This document shows positions 1 to 6,130 of a DNA stretch of 40,059 bases, in pieces. Positions within the stretch are counted from its first letter, which is position 1. Each line of letters opens with the position of its first letter. Source of the DNA: Myxococcales bacterium (GTDB taxonomy: Bacteria > Myxococcota_A > Polyangia > Haliangiales > Haliangiaceae). Made by a program: the position numbers and the translations under genes. Location of the stretch: positions 1 through 40,059 of the forward strand of contig JADJUW010000005.1 of NCBI GenBank assembly GCA_016716835.1, given 5' to 3'. The notes below the pieces were generated by a model. That model ran no database searches and was not told where the DNA came from. It was given only the letters and a program-made list of their open reading frames with translations.

Positions 1-5
1 ACTAT

Positions 6-66
6 CGGACACTCCAGCGCCGGTCCGAAAACCGGACAGTTTCGCGTTAGTCCGAAAACCGGACAG
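6..66. repeat. Palindromic 17-mer repeats, 27-base period, at the left edge
   Basis: Two identical copies of GTCCGAAAACCGGACAG lie at 23-39 and 50-66. A partial copy of the same right half (CGGACA) sits at 6-11, exactly 27 bases before the next one. Each copy can form a GTCCG/CGGAC hairpin. Read on the minus strand the unit is CTGTCCGGTTTTCGGAC. The array runs to the window edge, so more copies may lie outside. Possible roles (inference) are iterons, operator sites, or the multi-repeat end of an IS21-like element whose body lies to the left. I cannot decide between these. Confidence 0.7.
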
Positions 67-80
67 CGTGACTAGGACAC

Positions 81-104
81 AAAAAAACCCGCGCATGGCG
101 GGTT
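81..104 (-). terminator. Rho-independent terminator of the leftward 392-aa gene
   Basis: On the minus strand the sequence reads AACCCGC, loop CATGC, GCGGGTT, then TTTTT: a perfect 7-base-pair GC-rich stem followed by a T run. It sits about 40 bases after the stop of the gene ending at 142, which is the expected position. It would isolate the leftward block 142-3134 from whatever lies further left. Confidence 0.85.
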
Positions 105-141
105 AGATGTCGCGCGCTACTTGCGCGCTATGTGCTAGGTG

Positions 142-1320
142 TCAACCTACTAGGCGCACAATCGACCGCGCATAGTCCATTGTTTGTTCCGGGACCTTCC
201 CAGCGCGACCAAGTAGCACGTCCTGCGCGACCGCATAGGCGCGTAAAGGCGTGTTTATATTGTACTTTACCATAGCGGCATTCCAGCCAAATTCGCACGC
301 TGCGACAAGACGTCGCATATCCCCCAGGCCCTTCATCGCCAATTTGCGATTATGTCGCAGTTTCGCGATATTGCTGGCCGATTCCTGCGACCCCTCTGTA
401 AATAGGCCAGTTTCTTCGGCGCGAATCCCGGCCAATGGCGCTATACCCTTCAGGTAATGCCAGTGCCGACTACTACTGTGGAGCGATGGCCGGTGGTACT
501 GCGCCCCATACGCAATCAGAAGTAGCGCCTTGTGGTCCCCTGCCCTTGCCGCACGACGCAATAGCTTGCCCTTAGCGTCATGAATTTGCCTTGTGCTGAT
601 AGGTCCCCCCCATGGCGTTGGTATCGAGTTGAGCGCCGTCAGGCGCGCCTCCAGCGTATCGCCCCCCGCCTTGCCCGATAGAATATCCGCAACACATTGC
701 GTCACCGCCTTGCGCTCGGCGCGTTGTTGGCGCCTGCGCTCCATATCAGCAACACGCTTGTCGGCCCCAGCCTTGGCGATTGCCTTGCTGCGCGTGGCGC
801 CTTCCCTAACCACAGCCCGCGCATATTTAACGCGCGCCTTGGCGTCTTGCTTGGCTCGCTTTGCCGCACTCATGTTCGCCTCATAAACGCGCCTTGCGTG
901 CGCCTCAATTGACCCAAGCAAGGCGCCTTCGATGCCGTCATATTGCTCGCCCGCGCCTAGCACGTGGCGCGCGATTGTCAGTAGGTCGGCCACGTTGCAA
1001 CAAAAACGTGTGGTGGATTGCGAGCCCCACCCGCCGCTTGAACCACGTTCACACGTGCCTGCCCATTCCCGCGCAGGCGACCTATAGTCTAGCGTCACAT
1101 ATTCATAGCGCGACCCGTATAGGCGCGCTACTTGCTTAACAGTTTCGCGCAAATGGCCGCTTATAGACTTGGTGGCGCGCCATCCGCGACCGCTATGGGT
1201 TTCGGTATCACCTTCCTCCCAAGCGACATCACAATGTCCTGAATTTAATTCAGCAAAAGCCGCTTTCAATTGTTTTCTTCTGATAGGTGAGCAGGATTCA
1301 TATTGTTCTAGTAGGTTCAT
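142..1320 (-). CDS. Unrecognised 392-aa protein
   Basis: I do not recognise this family. The protein is basic. Its centre (about residues 150-220) is a long helical stretch rich in Ala, Arg and Lys that looks like a charged coiled coil. Cysteines and Gly/Ser-rich turns lie near residues 90-110. I prefer the ATG at 1320 (MNLLEQYE) over an in-frame TTG at 1389, because the longer version would start inside the likely promoter. It has its own promoter-like signal with a palindrome (1393-1421) and its own terminator (81-104), so it is probably a monocistronic gene beside the origin-like region. That position would suit a replication or copy-control protein, but no replication-initiator motif is visible. 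Confidence applies to the gene, not to a function. Confidence 0.75.
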   Translation of the reverse strand: MNLLEQYESCSPIRRKQLKAAFAELNSGHCDVAWEEGDTETHSGRGWRATKSISGHLRETVKQVARLYGSRYEYVTLDYRSPAREWAGTCERGSSGGWGSQSTTRFCCNVADLLTIARHVLGAGEQYDGIEGALLGSIEAHARRVYEANMSAAKRAKQDAKARVKYARAVVREGATRSKAIAKAGADKRVADMERRRQQRAERKAVTQCVADILSGKAGGDTLEARLTALNSIPTPWGGPISTRQIHDAKGKLLRRAARAGDHKALLLIAYGAQYHRPSLHSSSRHWHYLKGIAPLAGIRAEETGLFTEGSQESASNIAKLRHNRKLAMKGLGDMRRLVAACEFGWNAAMVKYNINTPLRAYAVAQDVLLGRAGKVPEQTMDYARSIVRLVG

Positions 1321-1392
1321 TGTCTTTTCGCTTTCTTGGCCTATTGGCTCGGGGCAGATATAGCGCGCCCCGATACCCGTTACAAGCAAATA

Positions 1393-1421
1393 GCAAAATA
1401 TTTTGCGCCAATTGTTGTCAA
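1393..1421 (-). promoter_or_regulatory. Promoter-like signal overlapping a perfect palindrome
   Basis: On the minus strand a perfect -35 hexamer TTGACA occupies 1421-1416. The perfect 14-base palindrome GCAAAATATTTTGC lies at 1393-1406, where a -10 box would fall. The best -10 is TATTTT at a short spacing of 15, so the match is imperfect. A palindrome overlying the -10 is the usual layout for a repressor-controlled, possibly autoregulated, promoter. The leader to the ATG at 1320 would be about 65-70 bases. Confidence 0.45.
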
Positions 1422-2085
1422 GCTAAATCGACACCCAAGACAGTAGCAATATCAGACACTTACCAAATAAATGCCATTCACCAAAAAATGCCGTGTTAGC
1501 TATCAACTATCCCTGAACAGTGGAGCGATAGCGACACGTGGAAGGGCCCCGAAGCGCAAGCGCAGGGCATACAATCTCGAAACTATCCAGCTGACGGGCA
1601 GCAAGTAGCGCGCCGGTAGGCTTTCGGTGGGGGCAGATACCTATCGGCTTTCGACATAGTTTCACATTTTCTTAATCTGTATTGGACAGGGAAGGCGCGG
1701 CCCGAAGGTAGCCAGCGCCATTCAACTTCTTTTCTGTATTCGTAGTAGAAATTCTGAATCAGACGCGCGCGCGAGCGCGGGCACGTGCGGGCAGGCGCGA
1801 GACAGGCGGCCAGCGGCTTTGCTCCCTGCGGCTTTCAATGGCCATAGGTTCCTGCGTTTGGCCATGGCCATGAACATGACCTGCCCGAATTGAGAAAGCC
1901 GCTAGAATTTGATTCTACGACGCCTCGTGGCCATAGCTTCCTGTGGACAAAGCTGTGGATAACCTGTGTACGGCTGTGGACAAAGGTTTGGCCATGGCCA
2001 TGGCTCCGCCTACATGTAGTGGCCGTGGCCGGAGGTAGGTGTTTTGGCCAAATAGGTGGCGACTACAGTTGCCAGTGAACAAAGC
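1422..2085. other. Long non-coding region, origin-like in its right half
   Basis: No convincing gene lies between the 392-aa gene promoter and the nuclease stop. The left part (1422-1750) shows nothing I can name. A GC-rich purine/pyrimidine run (GCGCGCGCGAGCGCG) lies near 1765-1800. From 1839 to 2002 the region carries direct repeats and DnaA-type boxes, annotated separately. The short open frames here are arginine/tryptophan-rich and repeat-encoded, and do not look like proteins. Confidence 0.7.
1839..2002. other. Candidate replication origin with DnaA boxes and direct repeats
   Basis: A perfect consensus DnaA box, TGTGGATAA (TTATCCACA on the other strand), lies at 1954-1962. It is flanked by two one-mismatch copies, TGTGGACAA, at 1942-1950 and 1975-1983, all in the same orientation. 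Around them are two direct repeats. GTTTGGCCATGGCCATG is perfect at 1856-1872 and 1986-2002. TGGCCATAG-G/C-TTCCTG occurs at 1839-1854 and 1928-1943. Clustered same-strand boxes within repeats are typical of DnaA-dependent origins in plasmids and chromosomes. With no polymerase or helicase gene in the window, host-driven initiation here is a reasonable inference. No clear AT-rich unwinding element is adjacent. Confidence 0.5.
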
Positions 2086-2628
2086 CTAGATTTCGGGGTT
2101 TGCGGCAATTGCGTTTTGCTCTCTTTTCGTCATTCGTTTGCCAAGAGAGATGCGCGCCGCACGTTGCGCTCGAGCCTTCTTTTCTGCCCGTTCTTTCGCC
2201 TTGCGAACGTAGTAATCCTCGCGAAATTCAATAAGCGAATCTTGCGCCGGTAGGTCGCGAATCTGCGCGGCCAGGAAGGCCGTTAGCTCGAGCATCCCTT
2301 GGCCCATCATGCCCGTGGCCGCGGCCCGCATGATGTCCGAATCCAGTAGGCGGACAAGCGTCCAACCCGCCGTGGACAAGGCTTTATTTCTGCCATTGTC
2401 GCGTTGCTTTTGGTGGCTTGAACGGTGGGACTTGTCGTCGATTTCAATGGCCAGGCGAACATCGGGAACGGTCAAGTCGACCACATATTTGCCGATTCGA
2501 TGTTGTCGCCAATAGGGTAAATCCGTTGCGCGGGCGAGCGCGCGCTCGCACCAATATTCAGCGCGCGACGGGTGCGTGAGATTCAGGAACATGACTCGGA
2601 GATGTTGGTCCATTGTCGAATCGTACAT
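2086..2628 (-). CDS. DUF559-type PD-(D/E)XK nuclease
   Basis: The middle of this about 180-residue protein has the DUF559 / very-short-patch-repair-like pattern. An SRAEYW helix (about 21-26) is followed by RQHRIGKYVVDL (D51), AIEIDD (E62, D64) with H68, then a basic helix with RNKAL and GWTLVRLLDSDI. These match the restriction-endonuclease-like core in which the acidic residues bind the metal. The C-terminal 50 residues are a highly charged Lys/Arg tail. The start is uncertain: there is no good ribosome site, and TTG 2649 or ATG 2613 are alternatives. Its 5' end overlaps the Rz1-like gene by up to about 90 bases. Stand-alone DUF559 proteins in phages are often mobile or repair-linked nucleases; the exact job is unknown. 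Confidence 0.8.
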   Translation of the reverse strand: MYDSTMDQHLRVMFLNLTHPSRAEYWCERALARATDLPYWRQHRIGKYVVDLTVPDVRLAIEIDDKSHRSSHQKQRDNGRNKALSTAGWTLVRLLDSDIMRAAATGMMGQGMLELTAFLAAQIRDLPAQDSLIEFREDYYVRKAKERAEKKARAQRAARISLGKRMTKREQNAIAANPEI

Positions 2629-2902
2629 GCGGGCATGAACGTAAGACAATCTCCCACGTGGCCATTAGGTCGATGAACGTGGCCAGTGATACCGCATCGG
2701 CGCGCGAGATGGCCAAGCCATCACCCGCCGGCGTTGCATGAACGCGAGGCACGGTAGGTATTTGTGGGAGCACGCAGGGTGCCGATACGATGGCCGGCGG
2801 TGTGCTACTTACGAGGTGGACGCGACGCTTGCAACAACTCGGCGAGCTGCTCAAGAGTAGCGCCATCGTGAGCATGCTGAACAAGGGCTTTGTATTTTTC
2901 AT
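2558..2902 (-). CDS. Rz1-like outer-membrane spanin (lipoprotein)
   Basis: The 114-residue product begins MKNTKPLFSMLTMALLLSSS and has Cys-Cys at 23-24, a lipoprotein-type signal peptide although the lipobox is weak. It is followed by a proline-rich stretch (about 34-62) and a short helical C-terminus with a WEIVLRSC segment. The reading frame starts inside the Rz-like gene in a different frame and overlaps it by about 98 bases, the classic Rz/Rz1 arrangement. Its partner spans the inner membrane, and together they fuse inner and outer membranes in the last step of lysis. The endolysin is not adjacent on the linear map. The 3' end overlaps the following nuclease gene. Confidence 0.75.
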   Translation of the reverse strand: MKNTKPLFSMLTMALLLSSSPSCCKRRVHLVSSTPPAIVSAPCVLPQIPTVPRVHATPAGDGLAISRADAVSLATFIDLMATWEIVLRSCPHVRFDNGPTSPSHVPESHAPVAR

Positions 2903-3134
2903 AGAGCGCAATGCTAGCAGATTGCATCGCGAGAATCTGGCCGCGCGCGACGGTCAACTCGGTGGCATAGTCGGTGGCTTTGGTGTCCGCGAGCACGCAT
3001 TGCTCCACCATGCGTTCTATTTCACGTTCGGCGCCCTGGTATTGCCGGCGCCAATGCCACGCCATGAACGAGGCGATGGCCGCGACGCCGACGCTGATAA
3101 CTGCGATAGCCGATTGCAAGTCAAAAGAACCCAT
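2805..3134 (-). CDS. Rz-like inner-membrane spanin
   Basis: The product is 109 residues: a short N-terminus, one transmembrane helix (about residues 7-26), then a periplasmic helical region predicted to form a coiled coil (REIERMVEQC onward). This matches i-spanins such as lambda Rz. I chose the ATG at 3134 because it places the membrane helix right after the start; upstream extensions are arginine-poor nonsense with no ribosome site. The embedded Rz1-like frame supports the call strongly. It is the first gene of the leftward block, divergent from the early rightward operon. Confidence 0.8.
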   Translation of the reverse strand: MGSFDLQSAIAVISVGVAAIASFMAWHWRRQYQGAEREIERMVEQCVLADTKATDYATELTVARGQILAMQSASIALYEKYKALVQHAHDGATLEQLAELLQASRPPRK

Positions 3135-3202
3135 GATGCAATCGTAGTTGAATGAGCCGACGCGCGCCACCGCCGCCGACAACGTATGGCACATGCCTGG
3201 TG

Positions 3203-3412
3203 ATGGCGCATTTCAATGACCTTTGCCCACATACCAACTGCCGGCACGCGATAGGTGATGGCACGTGTTCGCTGAAGTACGCCGACGCCGGCGCCATGCG
3301 GCTGGAGGAAGTCGGCGAGGTGCTGGGTGTGACTCGCGAACGCGTCCGCCAGCTTCAATTGCGCGCCGAGCGAAACATGCTCAAGTTGATAAATTTGAAA
3401 GGGTGGGAGTGA
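3203..3412 (+). CDS. Small sigma-factor region-4-like regulator
   Basis: The protein has 69 residues. The C-terminal half (about 33-62) reads as sigma-70 region 4.2: MRLEEVGEVLGVTRERVRQ, the helix-turn-helix that contacts the -35 element, including the hallmark TRERVRQ. Regions 1-3 are absent. The N-terminal half has Cys8, Cys13 and Cys22 with nearby His, which could bind zinc. It is the first gene of the rightward operon. A free region 4 could bind core polymerase or DNA as a co-activator, or act as an anti-sigma or appropriator protein. That role is inference. The ATG at 3203 was preferred because the longer frame begins with unlikely Pro/Arg-rich sequence. Confidence 0.8.
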   Translation: MAHFNDLCPHTNCRHAIGDGTCSLKYADAGAMRLEEVGEVLGVTRERVRQLQLRAERNMLKLINLKGWE

Positions 3413-3567
3413 TGGAATTATTCGTCGCGTTGATGGCCATGGCCGTGCTTGCGTTTCTCATTGAGGCCAAGCACATGAACAACCGCTGGTCGCTTGTCCC
3501 AATCTTTTGCGCGCTGGCGCTGGCCGTCTTGACAGTGCTGGTTGTGCTTGGTAACCGCAGCTACTGA
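3412..3567 (+). CDS. Small protein with two membrane helices
   Basis: The product has 51 residues with two hydrophobic helices (about 3-17 and 28-48) joined by a charged loop (EAKHMNNRW). The start ATG overlaps the stop of the sigma-like gene (TGATG), and GGGTGGGAG upstream serves as ribosome site. The topology would fit a small holin or an inner-membrane host-interaction protein. Its early position, far from the endolysin, makes a lysis role less likely. Function unknown. Confidence 0.65.
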   Translation: MELFVALMAMAVLAFLIEAKHMNNRWSLVPIFCALALAVLTVLVVLGNRSY

Positions 3568-3568
3568 C

Positions 3569-4012
3569 ATGGCAAAGAAGACAAACGCCGAGCGCGCGCG
3601 CGAAATCCTCGAAGCTGCCGGCGAGCTAGATGTCGGCGTCTATCGCGCGCTGATTAGGACATGCCGGAGTCGCATGGCCGAGCTAATGCCGCCCAAGGTG
3701 GGCGTTGTATCACTCAAGATGTTTGATGACGAATTAGCGCTGGTCATTCCGCGCTACGAATCGCCGCTGTACCTGGCACCGTCTGCCAGGCGCATGGCCG
3801 AGGAAGCGTTGTCGCGTTGCGTGCCGGGAACGCTGGAACTGCGATGCTATGCGCTGTGGCTGGCCAAGCAGGTGTGGTACTTGCCAGACCCGACCCAGCG
3901 GCGCGCACTCATGGCGCTAGGCGGAAACATTGTCAGAGCGGTGCGCGAGTATCGCGGGCAAGTGCTCGAGCATGAGGCACAATTTAATCCAGAGAAGGTG
4001 TACGTAAAATGA
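3569..4012 (+). CDS. Unknown 147-aa early protein
   Basis: Mostly helical, with a charged N-terminus (MAKKTNAERAREILEAAGEL), two mid-region cysteines and a tryptophan-rich segment (LWLAKQVWYLPDP). I recognise no family. The ATG at 3569 follows the previous stop by one base. The next gene begins within its stop codon. It is probably an early host-interaction or regulatory protein, judged only from its position. Confidence 0.7.
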   Translation: MAKKTNAERAREILEAAGELDVGVYRALIRTCRSRMAELMPPKVGVVSLKMFDDELALVIPRYESPLYLAPSARRMAEEALSRCVPGTLELRCYALWLAKQVWYLPDPTQRRALMALGGNIVRAVREYRGQVLEHEAQFNPEKVYVK

Positions 4013-4221
4013 TGGTATTGGGGCTATACGGCGCAGATTATAAGGTTTCACGGTGGGCGGAAATTATCGGCAATGAGCCGGTCCACGCCATTATCTTTGA
4101 GCGCAAAAGTGAGCGTGGCCGAGAGTTCGTTTCTATCATCGGGCAGACGCGCGCGGTGTCGCCAACGATGACCGTGGCCATTGAAACCTCGATGTCGGTT
4201 TTGCGCGGCGCGGACATGTGA
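4009..4221 (+). CDS. Unknown 70-aa early protein
   Basis: A short alpha/beta-looking protein beginning MMVLGLYGADYKVSRWAEII. The two consecutive ATG codons at 4009 and 4012 overlap the stop of the upstream gene, which fits translational coupling. No motif is recognised. Confidence 0.6.
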   Translation: MMVLGLYGADYKVSRWAEIIGNEPVHAIIFERKSERGREFVSIIGQTRAVSPTMTVAIETSMSVLRGADM

Positions 4222-4234
4222 TAGCGTTTTCCCG

Positions 4235-4567
4235 ATGACCAACCTAAAAGAATTTTGCCAAGAGTTGATGCTCATGCTGGAGGGCGTCCGCAATTACGAC
4301 CACCCGGCATTCGAGGCCGTGCGCGTGAAGTTGCGCGAGGCGATTGCCAGCGAGGACGGGTTTCGCCGCGACGGCGAGATGACGGCCAGGGTGCCGCTGA
4401 TTGCCATCGAGCCGATGTACAACGCCGTGTTCGACGTTGGCGCCGACCCGGTCATCGTGGACAGCGACGGGCCGCGGCTGGCCCCCGAGCTGCGAGACAT
4501 GCCGGCGCCGGCACCCAAGGCGCGGCTGAAGTCGGTGGCCAAGCCAAAGCCTGTGGACGGCGAATAG
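4235..4567 (+). CDS. Unknown 110-aa early protein
   Basis: The start ATG at 4235 follows a 13-base gap. The N-terminal 45 residues are helical (NLKEFCQELMLMLEGV). The middle contains an AIEPMYNAVFDVGADPV strand-turn pattern. The C-terminus is a Pro/Ala/Lys tail, probably disordered. No family recognised. Confidence 0.65.
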   Translation: MTNLKEFCQELMLMLEGVRNYDHPAFEAVRVKLREAIASEDGFRRDGEMTARVPLIAIEPMYNAVFDVGADPVIVDSDGPRLAPELRDMPAPAPKARLKSVAKPKPVDGE

Positions 4568-4800
4568 TGGCCAAGCGAAAGAAGTTCGAGGCGGCGCGCT
4601 GGAGCGTGCCCGAGGCCGGCGCCGTGGTCGAGCTGGCCGTCTGCCGCTTGGGTGACAAAGTGCTGCTGGAGGGCAGACCAGCGACGGTGGGAGCCATCTA
4701 CCCGGCGCACGTCATGGTGAGCTTCAACGACGGGCCGGCGGAATCCAAGACGGTGTCCGCCCTAGTGCGAGTAGACTTTGTGGCGGCCAGGTTGGCATAG
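4567..4800 (+). CDS. Unknown 77-aa basic protein
   Basis: It begins with GTG inside the TAG of the preceding gene (TAGTG). The N-terminus is basic (MAKRKKFEAARW). The rest is rich in beta strands with regular Val/Gly spacing (VVELAVCRLGDKVLLEGRPATVGAI), suggestive of a small SH3-like barrel. Function unknown. It is the last gene before the promoter-like gap at 4801-4869. Confidence 0.6.
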   Translation: MAKRKKFEAARWSVPEAGAVVELAVCRLGDKVLLEGRPATVGAIYPAHVMVSFNDGPAESKTVSALVRVDFVAARLA

Positions 4801-4833
4801 AAACAAAATAGCCAAAATAATTTACTGATTCGG

Positions 4834-4863
4834 TTGACCTATGTCAGACCGCCCTGGTATTGC
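4834..4863 (+). promoter_or_regulatory. Candidate sigma-70 promoter for the recombination genes
   Basis: TTGACC at 4834-4839 and TATTGC at 4858-4863, 18 bases apart, lie in the only sizeable gap of this operon, after an A/T-rich stretch (4801-4830). Transcription would start at about 4870, the first base of the next gene's ATG, which also lacks a clear ribosome site. Confidence 0.4.
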
Positions 4864-4869
4864 TTGGGC

Positions 4870-5691
4870 ATGTCAAAAGACCTCATCGAGATTTCCCGTC
4901 TTCTCTCCGAATCAACCTCCATCCCCGCCGAGCTGCGGAACCACGCGAACATGTTTCTAACGGTACAAGCCGGCGCCGAGCTGGGCTTCCCGCCGGCGGC
5001 GTCGCTGCGCATGATTCGCGTGTTCGACGGCAAGCCCATCTTGTCGAGCGATGCCATTGCCGCGGTGCTGGAGAAGGGCGGCATCCACGTGAAGCTCATT
5101 GAGTCGACCCGTGAAGTCGCGACCTATGAGGCCACACGCCACCCGCTTCATGGCGGGGAGAGCCGCACTGAGCGCCTATCGTGGACGGTGGCCATGGCCA
5201 ACGAGGCCGGTCTCACTCGCGAGTCGAAGGTTGAGCGCCTAACGAAGAGCGCCGCCAAGGGCGTTGACGTGGCCGCGCTGGCCGCAAAAATCAACCCTGG
5301 CGTGTGGGACAGCTACCGCGAGGCCATGCTGCGGGCGCGTTGCATCTCGGCGCTTGGCCGCATCATTGCCCCGGACCTGCTCGCGGGCGTGTACGTCGAC
5401 GGCGAGATTCAGGGCTCCGACGCACCGCCGATGAACGCAGCGATTGCCGCCAAGGTGGCCGTGGCCGCGCTGGCTGCAACGACGGCGACGAGTGCCGAGC
5501 AAGCAGATGTCCGCGAGCTGGTCGAGCGCCTGGCCGGCGTGAGCCAACGCCGAGAGCTAGACGCCGTTGTGTCGGTGGTACAGCGCGCCGAGCTGACGCC
5601 GGATTCGCGCAAGATTGTTCGCGAGGCGTACCAGGCCGCCAAGGCGCGCGTGGTCGAGAACGAGTCGATGGACCAATCGGAGGTGGTGTAA
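4870..5691 (+). CDS. recT: RecT-like single-strand annealing recombinase
   Basis: The 273-residue protein follows the RecT-family outline. Near residues 26-66 is HANMFLTVQAGAELGFPPAASLRMI then FDGKPILSSDAIAAVL, matching the conserved 'ELGL.PMQSL....V.NGKP.L.A.A' block. Near 144-180 is NPGVWDSYREAMLRARCIS followed by APDLLAGVY, the second conserved block. RecT proteins anneal complementary single strands after an exonuclease resects a double-strand end. The exonuclease and ssDNA-binding candidates are downstream in the same operon, which supports the call. The C-terminal 90 residues are Ala-rich and variable. The ATG at 4870 has no obvious Shine-Dalgarno site. Confidence 0.85.
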   Translation: MSKDLIEISRLLSESTSIPAELRNHANMFLTVQAGAELGFPPAASLRMIRVFDGKPILSSDAIAAVLEKGGIHVKLIESTREVATYEATRHPLHGGESRTERLSWTVAMANEAGLTRESKVERLTKSAAKGVDVAALAAKINPGVWDSYREAMLRARCISALGRIIAPDLLAGVYVDGEIQGSDAPPMNAAIAAKVAVAALAATTATSAEQADVRELVERLAGVSQRRELDAVVSVVQRAELTPDSRKIVREAYQAAKARVVENESMDQSEVV

Positions 5692-5927
5692 TGAGCGCCG
5701 TCAAACATGCCCCATCCGACCTGGTGCGCGCGGTCGCTGCCATGCTCGATGTCCCCGCCGCCTACAACCCAGGGTATGCTATGGCTGCCCGCGAGGGCCT
5801 GCTGCGCCTGTCATGGGGCGCGCACGAGGTCATGGCGTGGACGTGCCCCATCCGCGGAACTGTCGGCAAGATGTCGCGCGACGGTGGCCGCACGTGGAGC
5901 GATGAACAAGTGATTGGGGCTGTGTGA
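5691..5927 (+). CDS. Unknown 78-aa protein between recombination genes
   Basis: The start ATG overlaps the RecT-like stop (TAATG) with an upstream GGAGGTGG ribosome site. The product has a helical N-terminus and a beta-rich centre (LLRLSWGAHEVMAWTCPIRG). No family recognised. Its coupling to both recombination genes suggests co-expression with them. Confidence 0.65.
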   Translation: MSAVKHAPSDLVRAVAAMLDVPAAYNPGYAMAAREGLLRLSWGAHEVMAWTCPIRGTVGKMSRDGGRTWSDEQVIGAV

Positions 5928-6130
5928 TGTTGAAAGAAAAGGTTAAGAAGAACGCCGATGGCGAATGGCTGGTGAAGCTGGCGTGCGCCTCATGCGGAGC
6001 TAAGGTCGAGGGCGACGCCACCTGGGCCGAAGTCCAAGATGACGGCGAGAGCCGGTGCGCGGTTTATTCATGGGTGTATTGGGAATGTGAATGCGGCGCC
6101 GTTGGGTGCGAGAAAGAAGTTGTGGAATGA
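5927..6130 (+). CDS. Small zinc-ribbon-like protein
   Basis: 67 residues with cysteines at 20, 23, 44, 54, 56 and 61. CASC and the CECGAVGC cluster form plausible metal knuckles around a beta-rich core. Two bound metals or one ribbon plus a spare pair are possible. It lies between the RecT-like and exonuclease genes with overlapping start and stop codons. Zinc-ribbon proteins of this size often bind nucleic acids, but no specific role can be assigned. Confidence 0.65.
   Translation: MLKEKVKKNADGEWLVKLACASCGAKVEGDATWAEVQDDGESRCAVYSWVYWECECGAVGCEKEVVE

Noticed and set aside
6..66. The left-edge repeats as a CRISPR array
   Set aside because: Repeat units are 17 bases with only 10-base gaps, too short for spacers, and no cas gene is present.
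3412..3567. Primary holin
   Set aside because: Two membrane helices fit, but it is an early gene far from the endolysin; the 39417-39683 protein is better placed.
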